A DNA stretch of 64,000 nt from Helianthus annuus (GCF_002127325.2 NC_035440.2:75332464-75396463), one strand, 5' to 3'; numbered from the stretch's first letter, positions 23,286-34,443 are shown. A program made the numbers and translations. Notes: a model not told the origin generated them from the sequence alone.

Positions 23286-23476
23286 TGATTGATTTTCAAA
23301 ATGGATTTGTTATTCGTGTTCTTGTTGTGGTTGTCACCTAAAGATAGGTGACGGTATTGTTTTAGAATCTAAACAAAAGTAAACCTGCGTTAGGGTCCCT
23401 GAAAAGTTATAGTCTAGGTCAAAGCATTACTAATAACCTAATTCCTTATAACCATGAGCTCTGATACCAACTCTTC
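23286..23476 (-). other. Leader and primer site of gypsy C
   Basis: Continues the C leader after D. It contains the primer site on the minus strand (GCTCTGATACCA 23458-23469) next to the 5' LTR at 23477. The corresponding C' leader is at 7471-7629. Confidence 0.85.
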
Positions 23477-24190
23477 TGTCACACCCCGACCGCGTAAAAC
23501 AACAAACCGCGGCGGAAACGTCGGGCGTGGAGTGACAGAATTATTGTTTCACAACACATGGATCAAAAGTTTCGTTTTATTTAGTTATTAAACATTAAAC
23601 ATTGTCTTGAAATTAAAGATAAAACACAACCACATTGTCTATCATTGTTATTTAGTCACTATGGCCTCGTCCGATCCTATGTGAGCATGCATCCTAGTCA
23701 CGATCAACATCATCAAACACCACCTGAAACATATGTAAAAAAATAAAGTCAGCATAAAAATGTCGGCGAGCACATAGGTTTTTTGAGAGTGTCAGATTCA
23801 TGGCTCGTATACATGTTGAAATAACTCGTACAACTACATGATTCGATATTAGAAAACCTCGTTTTGTAAAATGTTTGTATTGTAATCTGAATAACCAAAT
23901 CAAAACAAGTTGGTCATAGTTTATAAAACCTCGATGCCATGAATCTTAACCCAAAACATTTGTTTATGTAAACCAAATTGTAAATCGTTCTCGTAATAAA
24001 ACTCGTATGGTTTATATCGTTTAGTAAACATCGTTGCGTGTATCGTTTGAAATCGTTCGTCCAAGTGAACTAAATAACGCCACGGTATGTAATATGATAA
24101 AAGCACTTATATATAAGAAGTACCAACGGCGTATCTACCATGCCTTTATCACATTACCCCCGTCCCGTTATCTAATCACATACCAAAAAC
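23477..24190 (-). repeat. 5' LTR of C, fragment cut by G
   Basis: Matches 7630 to about 8113 of the other C LTR but carries about 230 extra bases (about 23882-24114). Element G inserts after ATACCAAAAAC; the rest of this LTR lies beyond the right edge. Confidence 0.85.
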
Positions 24191-24410
24191 TGTGACAACT
24201 CGAGTTTCCAAGATTCCATCTTCGCATTTATTACACGTTAATTGTTAAGTTGTTTGTTCATATGACTTGTTTACCTTGTAATGGTACGCGTTGGATTATA
24301 TGTCGAGATGTTTGTTTGTTATGTTATCTGTTTAATGTGATTAAGGTGTTTGATTGTATATCATGTAACCTATTTGGAAACTTAAACTACTTAAACTTTA
24401 AATGAGTCCA

Positions 24411-24536
24411 ACGAAACGGAGTGTTTCGCCATTAACCATCTCGCGAAACCAAAAATGTGTTTCGTTACACACACCTCTACGAAACAGGGCGTTTCGTCAT
24501 CTTCACCTCGACGAAACAGGCGTTTCGCCGGCCAAA
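24411..24536 (+). repeat. CGAAAC/GTTTCG array 1 in G LTR
   Basis: Alternating CGAAAC and GTTTCG cores (for example ACGAAACGGAGTGTTTCGCC), forming short inverted repeats. The 3' LTR has the array at 62085-62172, one unit shorter. Confidence 0.8.
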
Positions 24537-25161
24537 TGTACGCCGAAGCCCAGTTAGGGCCCAGTACGTTCTTTCGTGTATAACTACGTGAAACGGTTTC
24601 AGTTTCACACACCTTTGGCAAAAGAATCGAAACCCTAGAGCTCTCTCTTCTGTGTGACGGCAGTTTGAAGTTCTCGAAGCTATTCTTAGCGATCAACCCG
24701 TTATTTCTCGTATCTCGGTTAGTGTTAATCATTGTTGATTGAATCATTGTTAATTTTGTAATTGAAATCGGATTTAATTGATTACTAGGTAAGGTTCATG
24801 TTCATGATTAGATGATGTTTTGATTATAATAGGATCTAGATTATCGGATTACGGGTTCGTATGTCGAGAGTGGATTGCTTGATGATTTGTGGCTAGTAGA
24901 GAGGGTTGATATTCTGTCTCGAACCATTTAGACTAAACTCGATGCTCTTGAATGAAATTGTTATGCCACGGTTTATGTTTTGGTTGATATTTGCATACCA
25001 CGATCATCACTGGATTGAATATTAAACGAATATACGTTATAACTTTGTGGGTATCAATGATTACTGTGTTGAATGATTACTGTATGATTGATGATGTTGA
25101 TGACGGAAGTTAGGGTTTATGTGTTTTACGAAAAGGTTATGTGACGTAACTGATCTTTTGG

Positions 25162-25302
25162 ACGAAACGGAATCACGGCGAAACGGGTGTGTTTCGCCAA
25201 GGGTACTCACGGCGAAATGGGTGTGTTTCGCCATGGGTAACAACGACGAAACAGGGGAGTTTCATCGAATGGGAATCATGACGAAACAAATGTGTTTCAT
25301 CA
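25162..25302 (+). repeat. CGAAAC/GTTTCG array 2 in G LTR
   Basis: Four hairpin-capable units. The best is GGCGAAAC, a 6-nt spacer and GTTTCGCC at 25193-25200 (cgccaagggta boundary). Others read GGCGAAAT...GTTTCGCC, ACGAAACAGGGGAGTTTCAT and ACGAAACAAATGTGTTTCAT. Repeated at about 62804-62943 in the 3' LTR. Confidence 0.8.
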
Positions 25303-25591
25303 AGAGGGTAAACTGCACAGTGAACTCAGTTAACTCTGTTAGTAATTAACTAGGTTAGTGAAGACTATGCTAACTGATAAGGATGGTACAAGTGACTGGT
25401 AATTGATAAGCATGACTTGCATGAACTTGTATAACTGTGAGATGCTATGTGTTAGTTGTTACTTGATGTACATGATGATCTTGACTGTCAGTCGTACTTT
25501 GTGAATGTAAACTGATTGTGAATACATGCATAACTATAGGACGTGATTGATTACTTAAGAGCATATAATTTAACATACCGAGCAAACCAAG

Positions 25592-26098
25592 GTGAGTTCA
25601 CACTCTTTCCAAGGCATGGGATTCCCAAGGGTTGGGAATGGGTAAATGAACTAAACGGTAATTTCGACCATCCTCCGTGGGTAGGATGCCAAGAATACAC
25701 ACTGGACCAAACCTCTATCATTAAGTCCCTCATTTATGTCGACTTAATCGCCGAGGCCTATGGCGAGCGGGTCATTTGTTAATAGCGCTATTATGTTTAA
25801 CAAACCTCACACCGTGTCGGTCGAACGGGCGTGTACTAATGGACTATGGGCAAAGGGTCAATGCTGATACACATTGACTTAGGGCACCTCTTACATTTTC
25901 TTAGCAGTCGATACACACGGTCTAGTAACACATGGGAAGCCCCCACTAATCTTCGCAAACATGTCTGGGAGACCACGATACGAATTAATACAATACATGG
26001 TTTACGAAATAAGCATACGATTTACGAACACTATGACTAAACAACCAACTGTGAACTCGCTCAACTTTGTTGTTGACTCTCTGTTACATGCCTTGCAG
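25592..26098 (+). other. Putative intron inside G 5' LTR
   Basis: Donor CCAAG|GTGAGTTCAC and acceptor CATGCCTTGCAG|G are 507 nt apart. Both sites and the branch-like region upstream of the acceptor are conserved in H and in I. The 3' LTR copy is 63235-63741, also 507 nt. Splicing is inferred from consensus sites only. Confidence 0.55.
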
Positions 26099-26391
26099 GA
26101 CGTTAGGTACTCATGGAGCTTGCACTGGGAGGCGCAGTCGTTGTGGGACATGGACAATGGATGCCATGTTAAAACATTATAACACTTTGAACTTATTACT
26201 TATGTTTAGGTTTTCACAATTATGCTTCCGCTAAACACGTAACTATGCTTTTGTTTTGAACACCTTTCATATTGTTTGGTTGAATTACATTTACTACTTA
26301 CATTGTTCAATATGATTGGTGGCTTGATCCTGGTCATGTCACGCCTCCAAGCGGTGATACTCCGCATGTGGATTTTGGGGGTGTGACAGAT

Positions 26392-26403
26392 TGGTATTAG
26401 AGC
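26392..26403 (+). other. Primer-binding site of G
   Basis: TGGTATTAGAGC, one change from the tRNA-iMet complement, 3 nt after the LTR end. Confidence 0.85.
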
Positions 26404-26708
26404 CATTGGTTATAGTGAACTTGGTTTTAATAAGGGGAAAAAGTTTTTGTTAAAACTAGACTATAACATGTACAGTGCTCAACGATCCACAACAACGCTT
26501 CGCTCCACGTGCAAGACTCAACACTATAGTGATACTATTCATGTTTACATTACCTACTTGTTAGATACATACTACATTGCTCATGGTGTGCTTAGATAAC
26601 GTAGCAACTACTATTTGAAAACCTTGTTTGCTCACACTCTTCTGTCATTCCACACTTGTGTATTGATACGACGCACTTCTCACTTGTGTTCTCTTACTTG
26701 TGAAGATC
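26404..26708 (+). other. Leader of G
   Basis: Untranslated region between primer site and gag ATG. I see no array or ORF in it. Confidence 0.7.
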
Positions 26709-26918
26709 ATGAGTGGACGTGTTAACATGACCCAAGCCCAGCTGACGGCTTTGATCAACCAACAAGTTGCTGCGGCACTTGCAGCCGCACAAGCAAGAGG
26801 TATACCCTGCAATCGTAACTCGCTCTAGAATCTTTAGATCCTACCCTCATGAACCAACTCTTGTGTTTAACTTTGTCCTGTTCTTATATACACAACAGGT
26901 CAGAACGCTCAGCCACCT
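26709..26918 (+). pseudogene. gag: Gag of G, exon 1, putative intron and start of exon 2
   Basis: ATG at 26709 gives MSGRVNMTQAQLTALINQQV, matching I ([15 protein letters not shown]). After codon 30 (AQAR) the frame would hit a TAG. Removing 26800-26898 (GTATAC...ACAACAG) joins AQAR to GQNAQPP and leads in frame, past element E, to [10 protein letters not shown] at 34449. Gypsy Gag is the capsid precursor. The whole gene is broken by E and F and by a later stop. Confidence 0.75.
26800..26898 (+). other. Putative 99-nt intron in gag of G
   Basis: Starts GTATAC, ends TATATACACAACAG, with a pyrimidine-rich 3' half and TTTAAC as a possible branch. Removal restores the Gag frame exactly. Element I lacks it. 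Confidence 0.6.
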
Positions 26919-27340
26919 TGTAGGATCGTTGTTTGACCCAACTGAGTCGATCAGAAGAGCTTTAAGTCTGGTTCAAAGGCGGAATCAGAGAACTAGACGC
27001 GTAAACAGCTTGATACTCTAATATCTGTCACTTATATTGCATTTAACAACGTTTACAACCTGGACAGATTTTGGCAGCACTTCGTTACACTTCTGAAGGT
27101 CGCGATACCAAACAAATGAACAGTGCACCTATATATAGTGTGAGTAGTTTCGCTTATACGGACATGTCCGTATGAGCGAAACCTGTTGCTATGGTTTCGC
27201 TTATATGGCATGTCCATATGAGCGAAACCTCTTCCTTAAGACCTAAACATCGTTTCTCGAACCTCGTGCACTGGATATCCTATTCTATCTTATTCTAATA
27301 CATGATACAAGACGAAGTCAATAGACGTAATGCACTAACA
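26919..27340 (-). repeat. 3' LTR of E
   Basis: 422 bp, TGTAGGATCG...GCACTAACA on the plus strand. Minus-strand TATA region TATATATA at 27131-27138; two palindromes at 27147-27183 and 27193-27229. The adjoining polypurine tract reads GACTCCCCCT on the plus strand (27341-27350). Confidence 0.95.
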
Positions 27341-29400
27341 GACTCCCCCTCGAATATTGACGAAGTCTTTAGTGACTAATCTTCAATATGACACATCTTC
27401 AGTCTTGATCATTCTGCCTATTCGTTCAAGTTGTAACATTGTAAGCATCCTTCAATCTTTCTCTTCTTCTATCAGCTTCAGACTCCCCCTTTCATCAAGC
27501 TTTCGTGCTTTGGGATCGACGCCTAGCTTTCCATCTACAAGCTTCTCTTTGCTTCATGCTTGTCTTGAGACTCCCCCTTAGACTCTACTCTCGGGATCGT
27601 AGTCTGGACTATCTGCAACCACTCAAACATTTATAAGTAACAACGTTTTGAACATTCAATTTTCCAGAAATCGTAATCTGGCACTATTCAACTCTCTAAA
27701 TCACTCCCCTATCAACAATCTTTACAGATTTGGCAGTGTTAAAGAATCCAACTCCCTCACAGTTAATCGTCCAAGTCCAAACTAATGACCTTGGAGATAT
27801 CACAAACGGTTTTTTTGAAATTTTTGAATTTAATTCAAGTATCAAATTAATGAACTTGTTTTATTTTCAGAAACACAATCAGCTTACTTAGATTTTGAAA
27901 CTCAGCAACTCAGACATCGGTTTATCGAAAATAAAGCAGAAATCAAAATCTTTTTGTATTTTCTGAAAATATAAAGCAGTAAAAAATATATACAAACATA
28001 TTTACAGACAATATTTTTGTTTGAGTATGCGTCAGAGGATCATATCAGTTTTTGACAAGTCACAAGTACCATTGAGCTTAATTACACTTTAAGAATTAAA
28101 CAATTCACTTAGATTGTCGATATACTGATCCACTTAAATTTTCACACAAATTTCAACTGATTCAGGATACGAATTAGATGTTTTAAGAACTTAAACTCAT
28201 TCATGTGTCCCACCTCTTGAATATACTCCTGTATCCAGATCCCAATATTCAGTCTTACAAGTGAGTATACCACAGATGATATCTGTCAGGGGTTAGATGC
28301 GAGGGCCGTGAGAGCTCAGGTCGATACTTCCGTATACGCAGAGAGATGACGGCTTCGACTTTTCGGTGTGTCCCCTTTAGAGGATCTTTTTGTTTCAACA
28401 ACACACGATTAGCATTTTGCAATGTTTCATCGTTTTTTATGCTGAGGGCGATGCTATGTTTCAAGCAATGCGGAAAGTATTATTCGGGGACTAGGTCAGA
28501 ACTTCCATTCAGCAGAAGTCCCGGAATAATACCCCAGATATCACTGAGTATAAAGACCTAGTAACTCAGAATATGGGACCTTTCAAACAAGATTTCAGGG
28601 GTTTCCTATATATCCAAGTAGTGTTCCCCTCGAAATAAGCAAGTGTTTGAATTTAGGTTTATATCCCGAAAAAGTTTACTAGATGTACAAAAACCTATCG
28701 ACATATCATCAGTGAGATTGTTTAACATTTGTTTAAACATTTCAATTCTTTAGCATACTGTAACTGTCTACTGATGTACTATCATTTCTTCTTTTTACGC
28801 AAAACTCAAATTTTTGAATTTTATCATGTTTTTGTATTTTTCAAATTTTCTAATGTTTTTGTATTTTCTGACAAATTTTTCTCCCCCTAAAATGCAAAAC
28901 CATTAAAAGAAATTTGATAACCGATGTAGATAGCTTTGTCTCGCCATCCATGTTCTCCTAATCATGCACTGAATTATACTAAAAGCAGTAATTACCCCCA
29001 TGATTTACAAAACATTGATTTTTACAGTTTGAAAACCGTTCTTCAATCTGATGAATGTAATCATGTTTGTTCAGCCGTGAGGGTTTCGGCGTATTCGATC
29101 AACATAAATTTTTGTAATTTTCTATTTTTGACAGAAAGTAAACACAAACATATTTTTTGTTTTTAATTTTTCTAATTTCTAGGGTTTTTGGAAATATTGT
29201 TTATTTATATACAGAAAACCAAATAAACTCCCTGCTTCAACCAACACAGGTCCACCAGCCTTCTCCTCCTCTCTGTGTGCTAGGCTGCTCCAACTTCCAA
29301 ACTTACAATCTTCAAAATTCTTGAGCACCTGCACATTGAACTAAGTCAATTACTTGAACAATTTAGCCCAGGTCTGTTGGACCTTAGGCATTTTAGCACA
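27341..29400 (-). other. 3' noncoding region of E
   Basis: No gene seen. Holds polypurine tracts (plus-strand CTCCCCCT) at about 27343, 27482, 27571 and 28881, and the conserved structured block at about 27960-28640. Near 29270-29325 a TGCTC/GAGCA inverted repeat follows the gag stop, but it is not clearly homologous to the post-gag hairpins of B, D and F. Confidence 0.75.
27960..28640 (-). other. Conserved structured 3' noncoding block of E
   Basis: Reverse-complement homologue of the blocks in B, D and F. Stem GTATTATTC (28524-28532 on the element's strand) with GAATAATAC (28477-28485): relative to B and D one base pair changed on both sides (C-G to T-A). The crossing stem ACTAGGTC (28555-28562) with GACCTAGT (28490-28497) is unchanged. 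Confidence 0.7.
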
Positions 29401-30556
29401 TTATTCATTCAATGCTGGAAATTCTCTATCATTATTCACAAAAACTTTTTCAATTTTAACTTCAACTTTCTCATCTTTTACCAAACCAACATGTTTCTTA
29501 ACAGACCATGTCTGACCTTTTGGAGTACCCCTTTTGTACAAATGTTTCTCTTTTTGATCAATTTTATTTTGAACAACAACTTTTGGTTTCCAAAACTGTT
29601 GGGGTTTTGTCATATCAACTGATGTTTTCCAACTTTGTGTTGTTCTGAATCTGGGTGTGTGAGAATTCCAGGTTTGTCTTGAATCGAACCTGTTCTGGTT
29701 TGATTTCCAGCTTTGATTTAAAGCAAACTTGTTTGTATTGTATCTCCAAGTTTGTTTCAAATCAAATCTGGTTGACCTTTGTCTCACATTTTCAGATTTT
29801 TGTTCCTCAACATCATTCTTCTTTTTGTCAACATCCACAGGTTTTGGATTTGGACACTTGCGTGCAAGATGTCCTTTTTGATCACAATTGAAACATGTTC
29901 TCATGGACACATCTTTGACCTGTGGTTGTTGCTTTCTCTTTTGTGCATCAAACTCAGAATTAGACTGTCGTCCAATTTTAAGTTCGTTTTCTTTTGCTAA
30001 ACTGTCTCCTTGAACAAAACTCATTTTTTCTTGATAATTTGGCGTCACATTTTTCTTCCAATTTTGTTTTCTTTTATACCCCAACCCAGCCTTCATGTTC
30101 TTCTTTTTGACACCCGATTTGTTATAAAAAGTTTTGTGACCTTTACCAGCAAACTTTGAAATCTCAGATTTTTCAATCTCAACCATTTTGAAAAACTTTA
30201 TCAACTTTTTCTGAAATCACATTCTGAATCGGGAATACAACATCTAAGAATAATTTGTCTGATCCAATCATGGTATAAACCAATCCCTTTGAATCATCAT
30301 TCAAATTTTTCTTGGATTTTATGTTTTTTAGATATCCATCATGAAAATTTCCCTCATTTTCATCTTGTGATTCAGTTTTACCTGTATCAACTGATTCTTC
30401 TTTGAAAAGACTTTCAACAACCTTACCCACCACCTCTGAATCACTAATATCATCAGATTTGGTGTAAGTCACATCGATGTTATCAGGTAACTGATCAACC
30501 ATGTTGATTACTTTTTCCACTTTTTCGCCATCATAGAATGTATAATTATTCTCCAA
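29401..30556 (-). pseudogene. gag: Gag of E, C-terminal part
   Basis: Two reverse frames. 30179-30556 has LPDNIDVTYTKSDD and the MIGSDKLFLDVVFPIQN block. 29401-30204 has a basic region, second CCHC knuckle CFNCDQKGHLARKC (about 29855-29896), several RFDLKQTWRYN-like repeats each with a QTW or QSW core, and the end DREFPALNE. A frameshift at 30179-30204 separates the frames. The QTW/QSW repeats are seen only in this element. Confidence 0.8.
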
Positions 30557-30585
30557 CGGTGCTGGAACTTGATGGTATTCAGACC

Positions 30586-32322
30586 CTATTCCCTTTTTTT
30601 CTTTTCAAACTCTTTCTCATCGGGTGTGATGTTGAAAATACGTTCCAGAATATATGAAGATGAATGATAGCTTTGCAATTTATTGTCCAACTTTTCTTTG
30701 TCTGCCAATTCTTGTTTAAGCTTAGCAACATCATCAATATATTGGTTTAACACTCTTTGTTTATCTTCAAATCTAGCTTCAAGAAATTTAGTGTTTCTTT
30801 GACAAGCACACAATCTATCATCTAGACTCTTGACTTTACTTTTTAAGGTTTCATATGCTTCTTTTACAGTATCATATGACAATTTCATTACATCATATTC
30901 TTTTTGCAACTCTTGAATTTTGATGTCTTTTGGAACACATTCGTTGCAAACAGCTGGACACTTTTCTTTTAATATCTTGTTTTCTGTTTCAAGATCATCA
31001 CATTTTTGTTTCAATTTTTCAATTTCTTGTTTCAAAAACTTTTCATTTTCAATCATCTCATGACATTTTTCTTTGAGATTTTTTTCTATTTTTGTGAATT
31101 CAGTGTCTCTGTTGTTGAGTTTTTCATCTTTCTCAATACAAGCACTAAACGTTTCCATGCATTTCTTGCATTGTTGTTCAGCTTCGTTATCAATTTTATC
31201 AGAAGTATCAGTTTGAATAATTACCTTAGTGAATGGCACTGTGGTTTCCTCTGCTTTCTGAGTCTGATCTTCTTCAGCCACTTGCATTTTCTCTTCAACA
31301 ACTTCCTCGGCTTTCCCTTCAACCTTCTTTACTTCATTCACCATCTTCTCACTCTCAGTCACAATTTCTTCAACTGTCTTCTTCTTCTTTTTCTCCAGAC
31401 TAGCAAATATCACCTTCCGAATACCTTCTTCAACCTGCTCTTTATACCTTGGAATCTCCCTAAGGCCTTTGCACCAAACACTCACAGTAGGTATAGCAGC
31501 AACTAATGCATCAAGGTCAACCGTCTTTGGATCAACTGTCGGGTTTCCTTGAGGATCAACATAACAGTCTTTTTCTTTGCTCCACTTGCGTGCTAGTGTT
31601 GCTTCTTTGTAAGCATCATACACATCATCCAATCTCGGACGTGCATGTCTTTCTTCACGAGTAAGTGTTACTTCAGCAGTCATTGCTTTAGCTTCCACTT
31701 TGGCAACCTCTTCATCGTGTTGACTCCAATCATAACCCTCATCATCATGGATTATGAAATTGGGTCCTTCTGACTCTCTTAAACATTTTTCCCAATCATA
31801 ATTTTGAACTATAGATTGTGCAGATCTTTCATAATCATCATCTTTACTATACTCATTTTGATTACAGAATGACAAAGCAGCTCTCTTTTCTTTGGATGAT
31901 CCTCCATCAATTTGCTTTCTGGTTGGCTGTTCGTTGTTCTTGTGATAGATAGCCTTTTTGTAATAATCCTCACGGAACGGATTTACAATTTCATCAGCTC
32001 TGTTGTTTGTACATTCTCTCCTGAAGTGACCTTTTTCCTTACATTTGAAGCAAGTAACTTTGTTCTTGTCAAAACCCATCTTCATTTCTGGTCCTTCCGA
32101 ACATCTTCTGCCAGTGATCTCCATGAATCGTTGAGCTCTTCGAATGACACTCGCCATGCACCAGCGAATATCCACGAGTTCCATTTCTTCTGGATCCACC
32201 TGATCGTAATCCTCTTTTGTCATGTTAGGATTTCCGATCTTTCCTGCAATTAAACCTTCATAAGATACCAGAATGGAGGCTAAAAAACACATATGTTGTT
32301 GAGCAAATTCATTGTTCAGCAA
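30586..32322 (-). CDS. gag: Gag of E, central 578 codons
   Basis: Open reverse frame with CFLASILVSYEGLIAGKIG near its start, then RWCMASVIRRAQRFMEITGR and the first CCHC knuckle CFKCKEKGHFRREC (about residues 90-104). An acidic stretch leads to the Cys motif CKKCMETFSAC, long coiled coil and YHSSSYILERIF. It joins by frameshift to the upstream 32316-32819 and ends in a stop (TGA or TAG class) before the C-terminal part. Nucleocapsid-type RNA binding is inferred from the knuckle. No enzymatic motif. Confidence 0.82.
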   Translation of the reverse strand: MLNNEFAQQHMCFLASILVSYEGLIAGKIGNPNMTKEDYDQVDPEEMELVDIRWCMASVIRRAQRFMEITGRRCSEGPEMKMGFDKNKVTCFKCKEKGHFRRECTNNRADEIVNPFREDYYKKAIYHKNNEQPTRKQIDGGSSKEKRAALSFCNQNEYSKDDDYERSAQSIVQNYDWEKCLRESEGPNFIIHDDEGYDWSQHDEEVAKVEAKAMTAEVTLTREERHARPRLDDVYDAYKEATLARKWSKEKDCYVDPQGNPTVDPKTVDLDALVAAIPTVSVWCKGLREIPRYKEQVEEGIRKVIFASLEKKKKKTVEEIVTESEKMVNEVKKVEGKAEEVVEEKMQVAEEDQTQKAEETTVPFTKVIIQTDTSDKIDNEAEQQCKKCMETFSACIEKDEKLNNRDTEFTKIEKNLKEKCHEMIENEKFLKQEIEKLKQKCDDLETENKILKEKCPAVCNECVPKDIKIQELQKEYDVMKLSYDTVKEAYETLKSKVKSLDDRLCACQRNTKFLEARFEDKQRVLNQYIDDVAKLKQELADKEKLDNKLQSYHSSSYILERIFNITPDEKEFEKKKRE

Positions 32323-33292
32323 TGGAGAATTCTTCCAATCAAATTTGGAATTTGAATTTGACGTTCCAGATGCAGACGATGCATGATATCATGGATCATA
32401 ATTTGAAGATGTGTTCTTGATGAATCATTGGTCTTTTCTGCAGTAAAACCCGTTTTGATCCTTGCAGATTCATTGTTTTGTAGCATCCCTCTTCGATAAT
32501 ACAAACCAACATTTTTTTGATAATTAGAACTTGACATCTTGTTTTGTTTTTGAATCAACAGATCATGCCCCTCTATTTTTTCTATCAATTGATCTAATGT
32601 CAGTTTATCAAAGTTAACATCATTTTTCAACACAATCACATATGTTTTCCAATCATCTTCATGTGGTAAAGCTTCAACAAGTTTATCCACCATTTCTTCT
32701 CTCTCTTTGTTAATTTCAAATCTTTCCAGCTCAATCTTTAGATGACAAAATCGTTCAATCATTTGACGAACTGTTTCATTCTTCATGCAGCTAAACATGT
32801 TAAACTCTTTTTTCAACAACGGTATTTGTTTTTCTTGATATCTTTCCCTCCTTCAGCTTTCAATTTTAACGCTTCCCAAATTGACTTAGATGTTTCACCA
32901 TACAGAAGCAGTGAAAAAATATCCTCTCTAATAGATTGTTGAAGTAGAGTTTTCATTCTCAATTCTGCTGAATGTTCTCTCTTATCATCTGCTGTGAAAT
33001 CTTTCAGTGTGATCAATTCACGTCTTTCATTTCTTGGTTTTACATATCCCAAAGTCAAACAAATCCAGCTATCATACGCATAAGCTTGTACCTAATTTTC
33101 AAATCTTTCATACCACCAGTGATAATCTTCGATATTCATGAGTTTTGGGGGTCTCTGATGATTTCCGTACACATTGTCGTAACTCAAACTTTCTGATATC
33201 ACTTTAGTAGCATTCTTTGGAGTAATTGGTGTATTTTCTGAAGTAAACGCGTTATAAAACGTGTTGTAAAACTCTTCGCCAAAATCCGACAT
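32316..33292 (-). pseudogene. gag: Gag of E, N-terminal part (three frames)
   Basis: ATG at 33292 gives MSDFGEEFYNTFYNAFTSEN, then QRPPKLMNIEDYHWWYERFEN, where the next Trp codon is TAG (near 33089-33091). It continues in 32813-33058 and, after a frameshift near 32815, in 32316-32819 with LKKEFNMFSCMKN and VDKLVEALPHEDDW, the UBN2 domain. A further shift near 32320 leads to the central ORF. Confidence 0.82.
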
Positions 33293-33404
33293 CTTTAAAA
33301 TGTTTCTTGACTTTAATCTTCAAACCTGGACAAAATCAAACAAACACATACAATCAGTACAATCAATATCAAATAAATTGAAATAGACTGACATTCGATC
33401 GAAG

Positions 33405-33830
33405 TGAAATGATCCTGACAAAAAAAGTTCACTTTCGAGCAAAATATGACACTGGAGCGAAAACAGGTTGAACCCTATAAGCGAAATCAAGATTGAACCC
33501 TATGAGCGAAACCCCATGTATCTAGGAGCGAAACCACTTGACCGTTTGAGCGAAACCTCATATGTCTTTTGAGCGAAACCTTAAGGTGTAGTGCCACAAA
33601 AGCGAAACCACCAGATAAGCGAAACCAAGTGACAAATAAGCAAAACTAGGTGACAAATAAGCGAAACTAGGTGACAAATAAGCGAAACCAGGAGTCTTTG
33701 AAGCGAAACCTCATTGAATATGTGACATAAAAGCGAAACCTAGTGTCTTTGGTGTCCGTATGAGCGAAACTCTTATGTTCACAAGAGCGAAACTAGTTAA
33801 TGTTCAAATAAGCGAAACCAAGTCCGAAGC
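33405..33830 (-). repeat. CG-core motif array in leader of E
   Basis: About 17 units reading AGCGAAACC on the plus strand (GGTTTCGCT on the element's strand), spaced about 18-30 nt. The E LTR carries the same GGTTTCGCT variant, while B, D and F use other variants. Confidence 0.88.
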
Positions 33831-34009
33831 CAATTTAGTCCATTTTTACTTTGAATTTCAGTGTCAAACTTTCAGGGATTTGTCTATGTCCAATTGTCTA
33901 TGATCTGTGAAATTTTGAGTGAATTTTTACCGATAAAACTCTCTGAAATGATGAAAGAAGGTGTAGAAGTCAGAATGAGGATGATATCAAGCTAAACTCT
34001 TCTTCCTAA

Positions 34010-34021
34010 GCTCTGATACCA
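34010..34021 (-). other. Primer-binding site of E
   Basis: GCTCTGATACCA on the plus strand, 2 nt from the 5' LTR. Confidence 0.9.
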
Positions 34022-34023
34022 GT

Positions 34024-34443
34024 TGTAGGATCGTTGTTTGACCCAACTGAGTCGATCAGAAGAGCTTTAAGTCCGGTTTAAAGGCGGAATCAGAGAACTA
34101 GACGCGTAAACAGCTTGATACTCTAATATCTGTCACTTATATTGCATTTAACAACGTTTACAACCTGGACAGATTTTGGCAGCACTTCGTTACACTTCCG
34201 AAGGTCGCGATACCAAACAAATGAATAGTGCACCTATATATAGTGTAAGTAGTTTCGCTTATACGGACATGTCCGTATGAGCGAAACCTGTTGCTATGGT
34301 TCCGCTTATATGGCATGTCCATATGAGCGAAACCTCTTCCTTAAAACCTAAACATCATTTCTCGACTCGTGCACTGGATATCCTATTCTATCCTATTCTA
34401 ATACATGATACAAGACGAAGTCAATAGACGTAATGCACTAACA
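34024..34443 (-). repeat. 5' LTR of E
   Basis: 420 bp. TATATATA-type TATA box near 34235-34242 on the minus strand. Palindrome 34252-34288, arms TTTCGCTTATACGGACAT and GTCCGTATGAGCGAAA with one mismatch, is followed by a second at 34298-34334. Confidence 0.95.
34252..34334 (-). promoter_or_regulatory. Twin palindromes upstream of TATA box in E LTR
   Basis: Two CATG-centred palindromes with GGTTTCGCT outer ends, starting 10 bp from the TATA box. The best-conserved palindromes of the set. Confidence 0.7.

Larger units (their letters stand above)
24191..26388 (+). repeat. 5' LTR of G
   Basis: 2198 bp, TGTGACAACTCG...GGTGTGACA. It contains CGAAAC/GTTTCG inverted-motif arrays (24411-24536 and 25162-25302), a telo-box-like AAACCCTA near 24630, a putative intron at 25592-26098 and a single CATCCTCCGTGGGTAGGATG palindrome at 25670-25689. 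Small ORFs inside, such as one of 79 codons at 25543-25782, are not supported as genes. Confidence 0.9.
26919..34443 (-). mobile_element. Element E: gag-only Sirevirus-like retrotransposon
   Basis: Complete minus-strand element, 7.5 kb, with LTRs of 422 and 420 bp and CACCT duplications at 26914-26918 and 34444-34448. It has primer site, leader array, large decayed Gag and 2 kb of noncoding 3' sequence; no pol in any frame. LTRs differ at about 9 sites plus a 2-bp indel by eye, the highest of the copia set. It inserted in the gag of G. Confidence 0.93.

Noticed and set aside
25543..25782. 79-codon ORF (MIDYLRAYNLTYRANQGEF) in both G LTRs
   Set aside because: Its persistence follows from LTR duplication. 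It overlaps the putative intron donor and an antisense ORF of similar length, and is not preserved in H or I.
31006..31506. 166-codon plus-strand Phe-rich ORF
   Set aside because: It is the antisense of the Lys/Glu-rich Gag coiled coil of E, which gives Phe/Leu-rich shadow translations.
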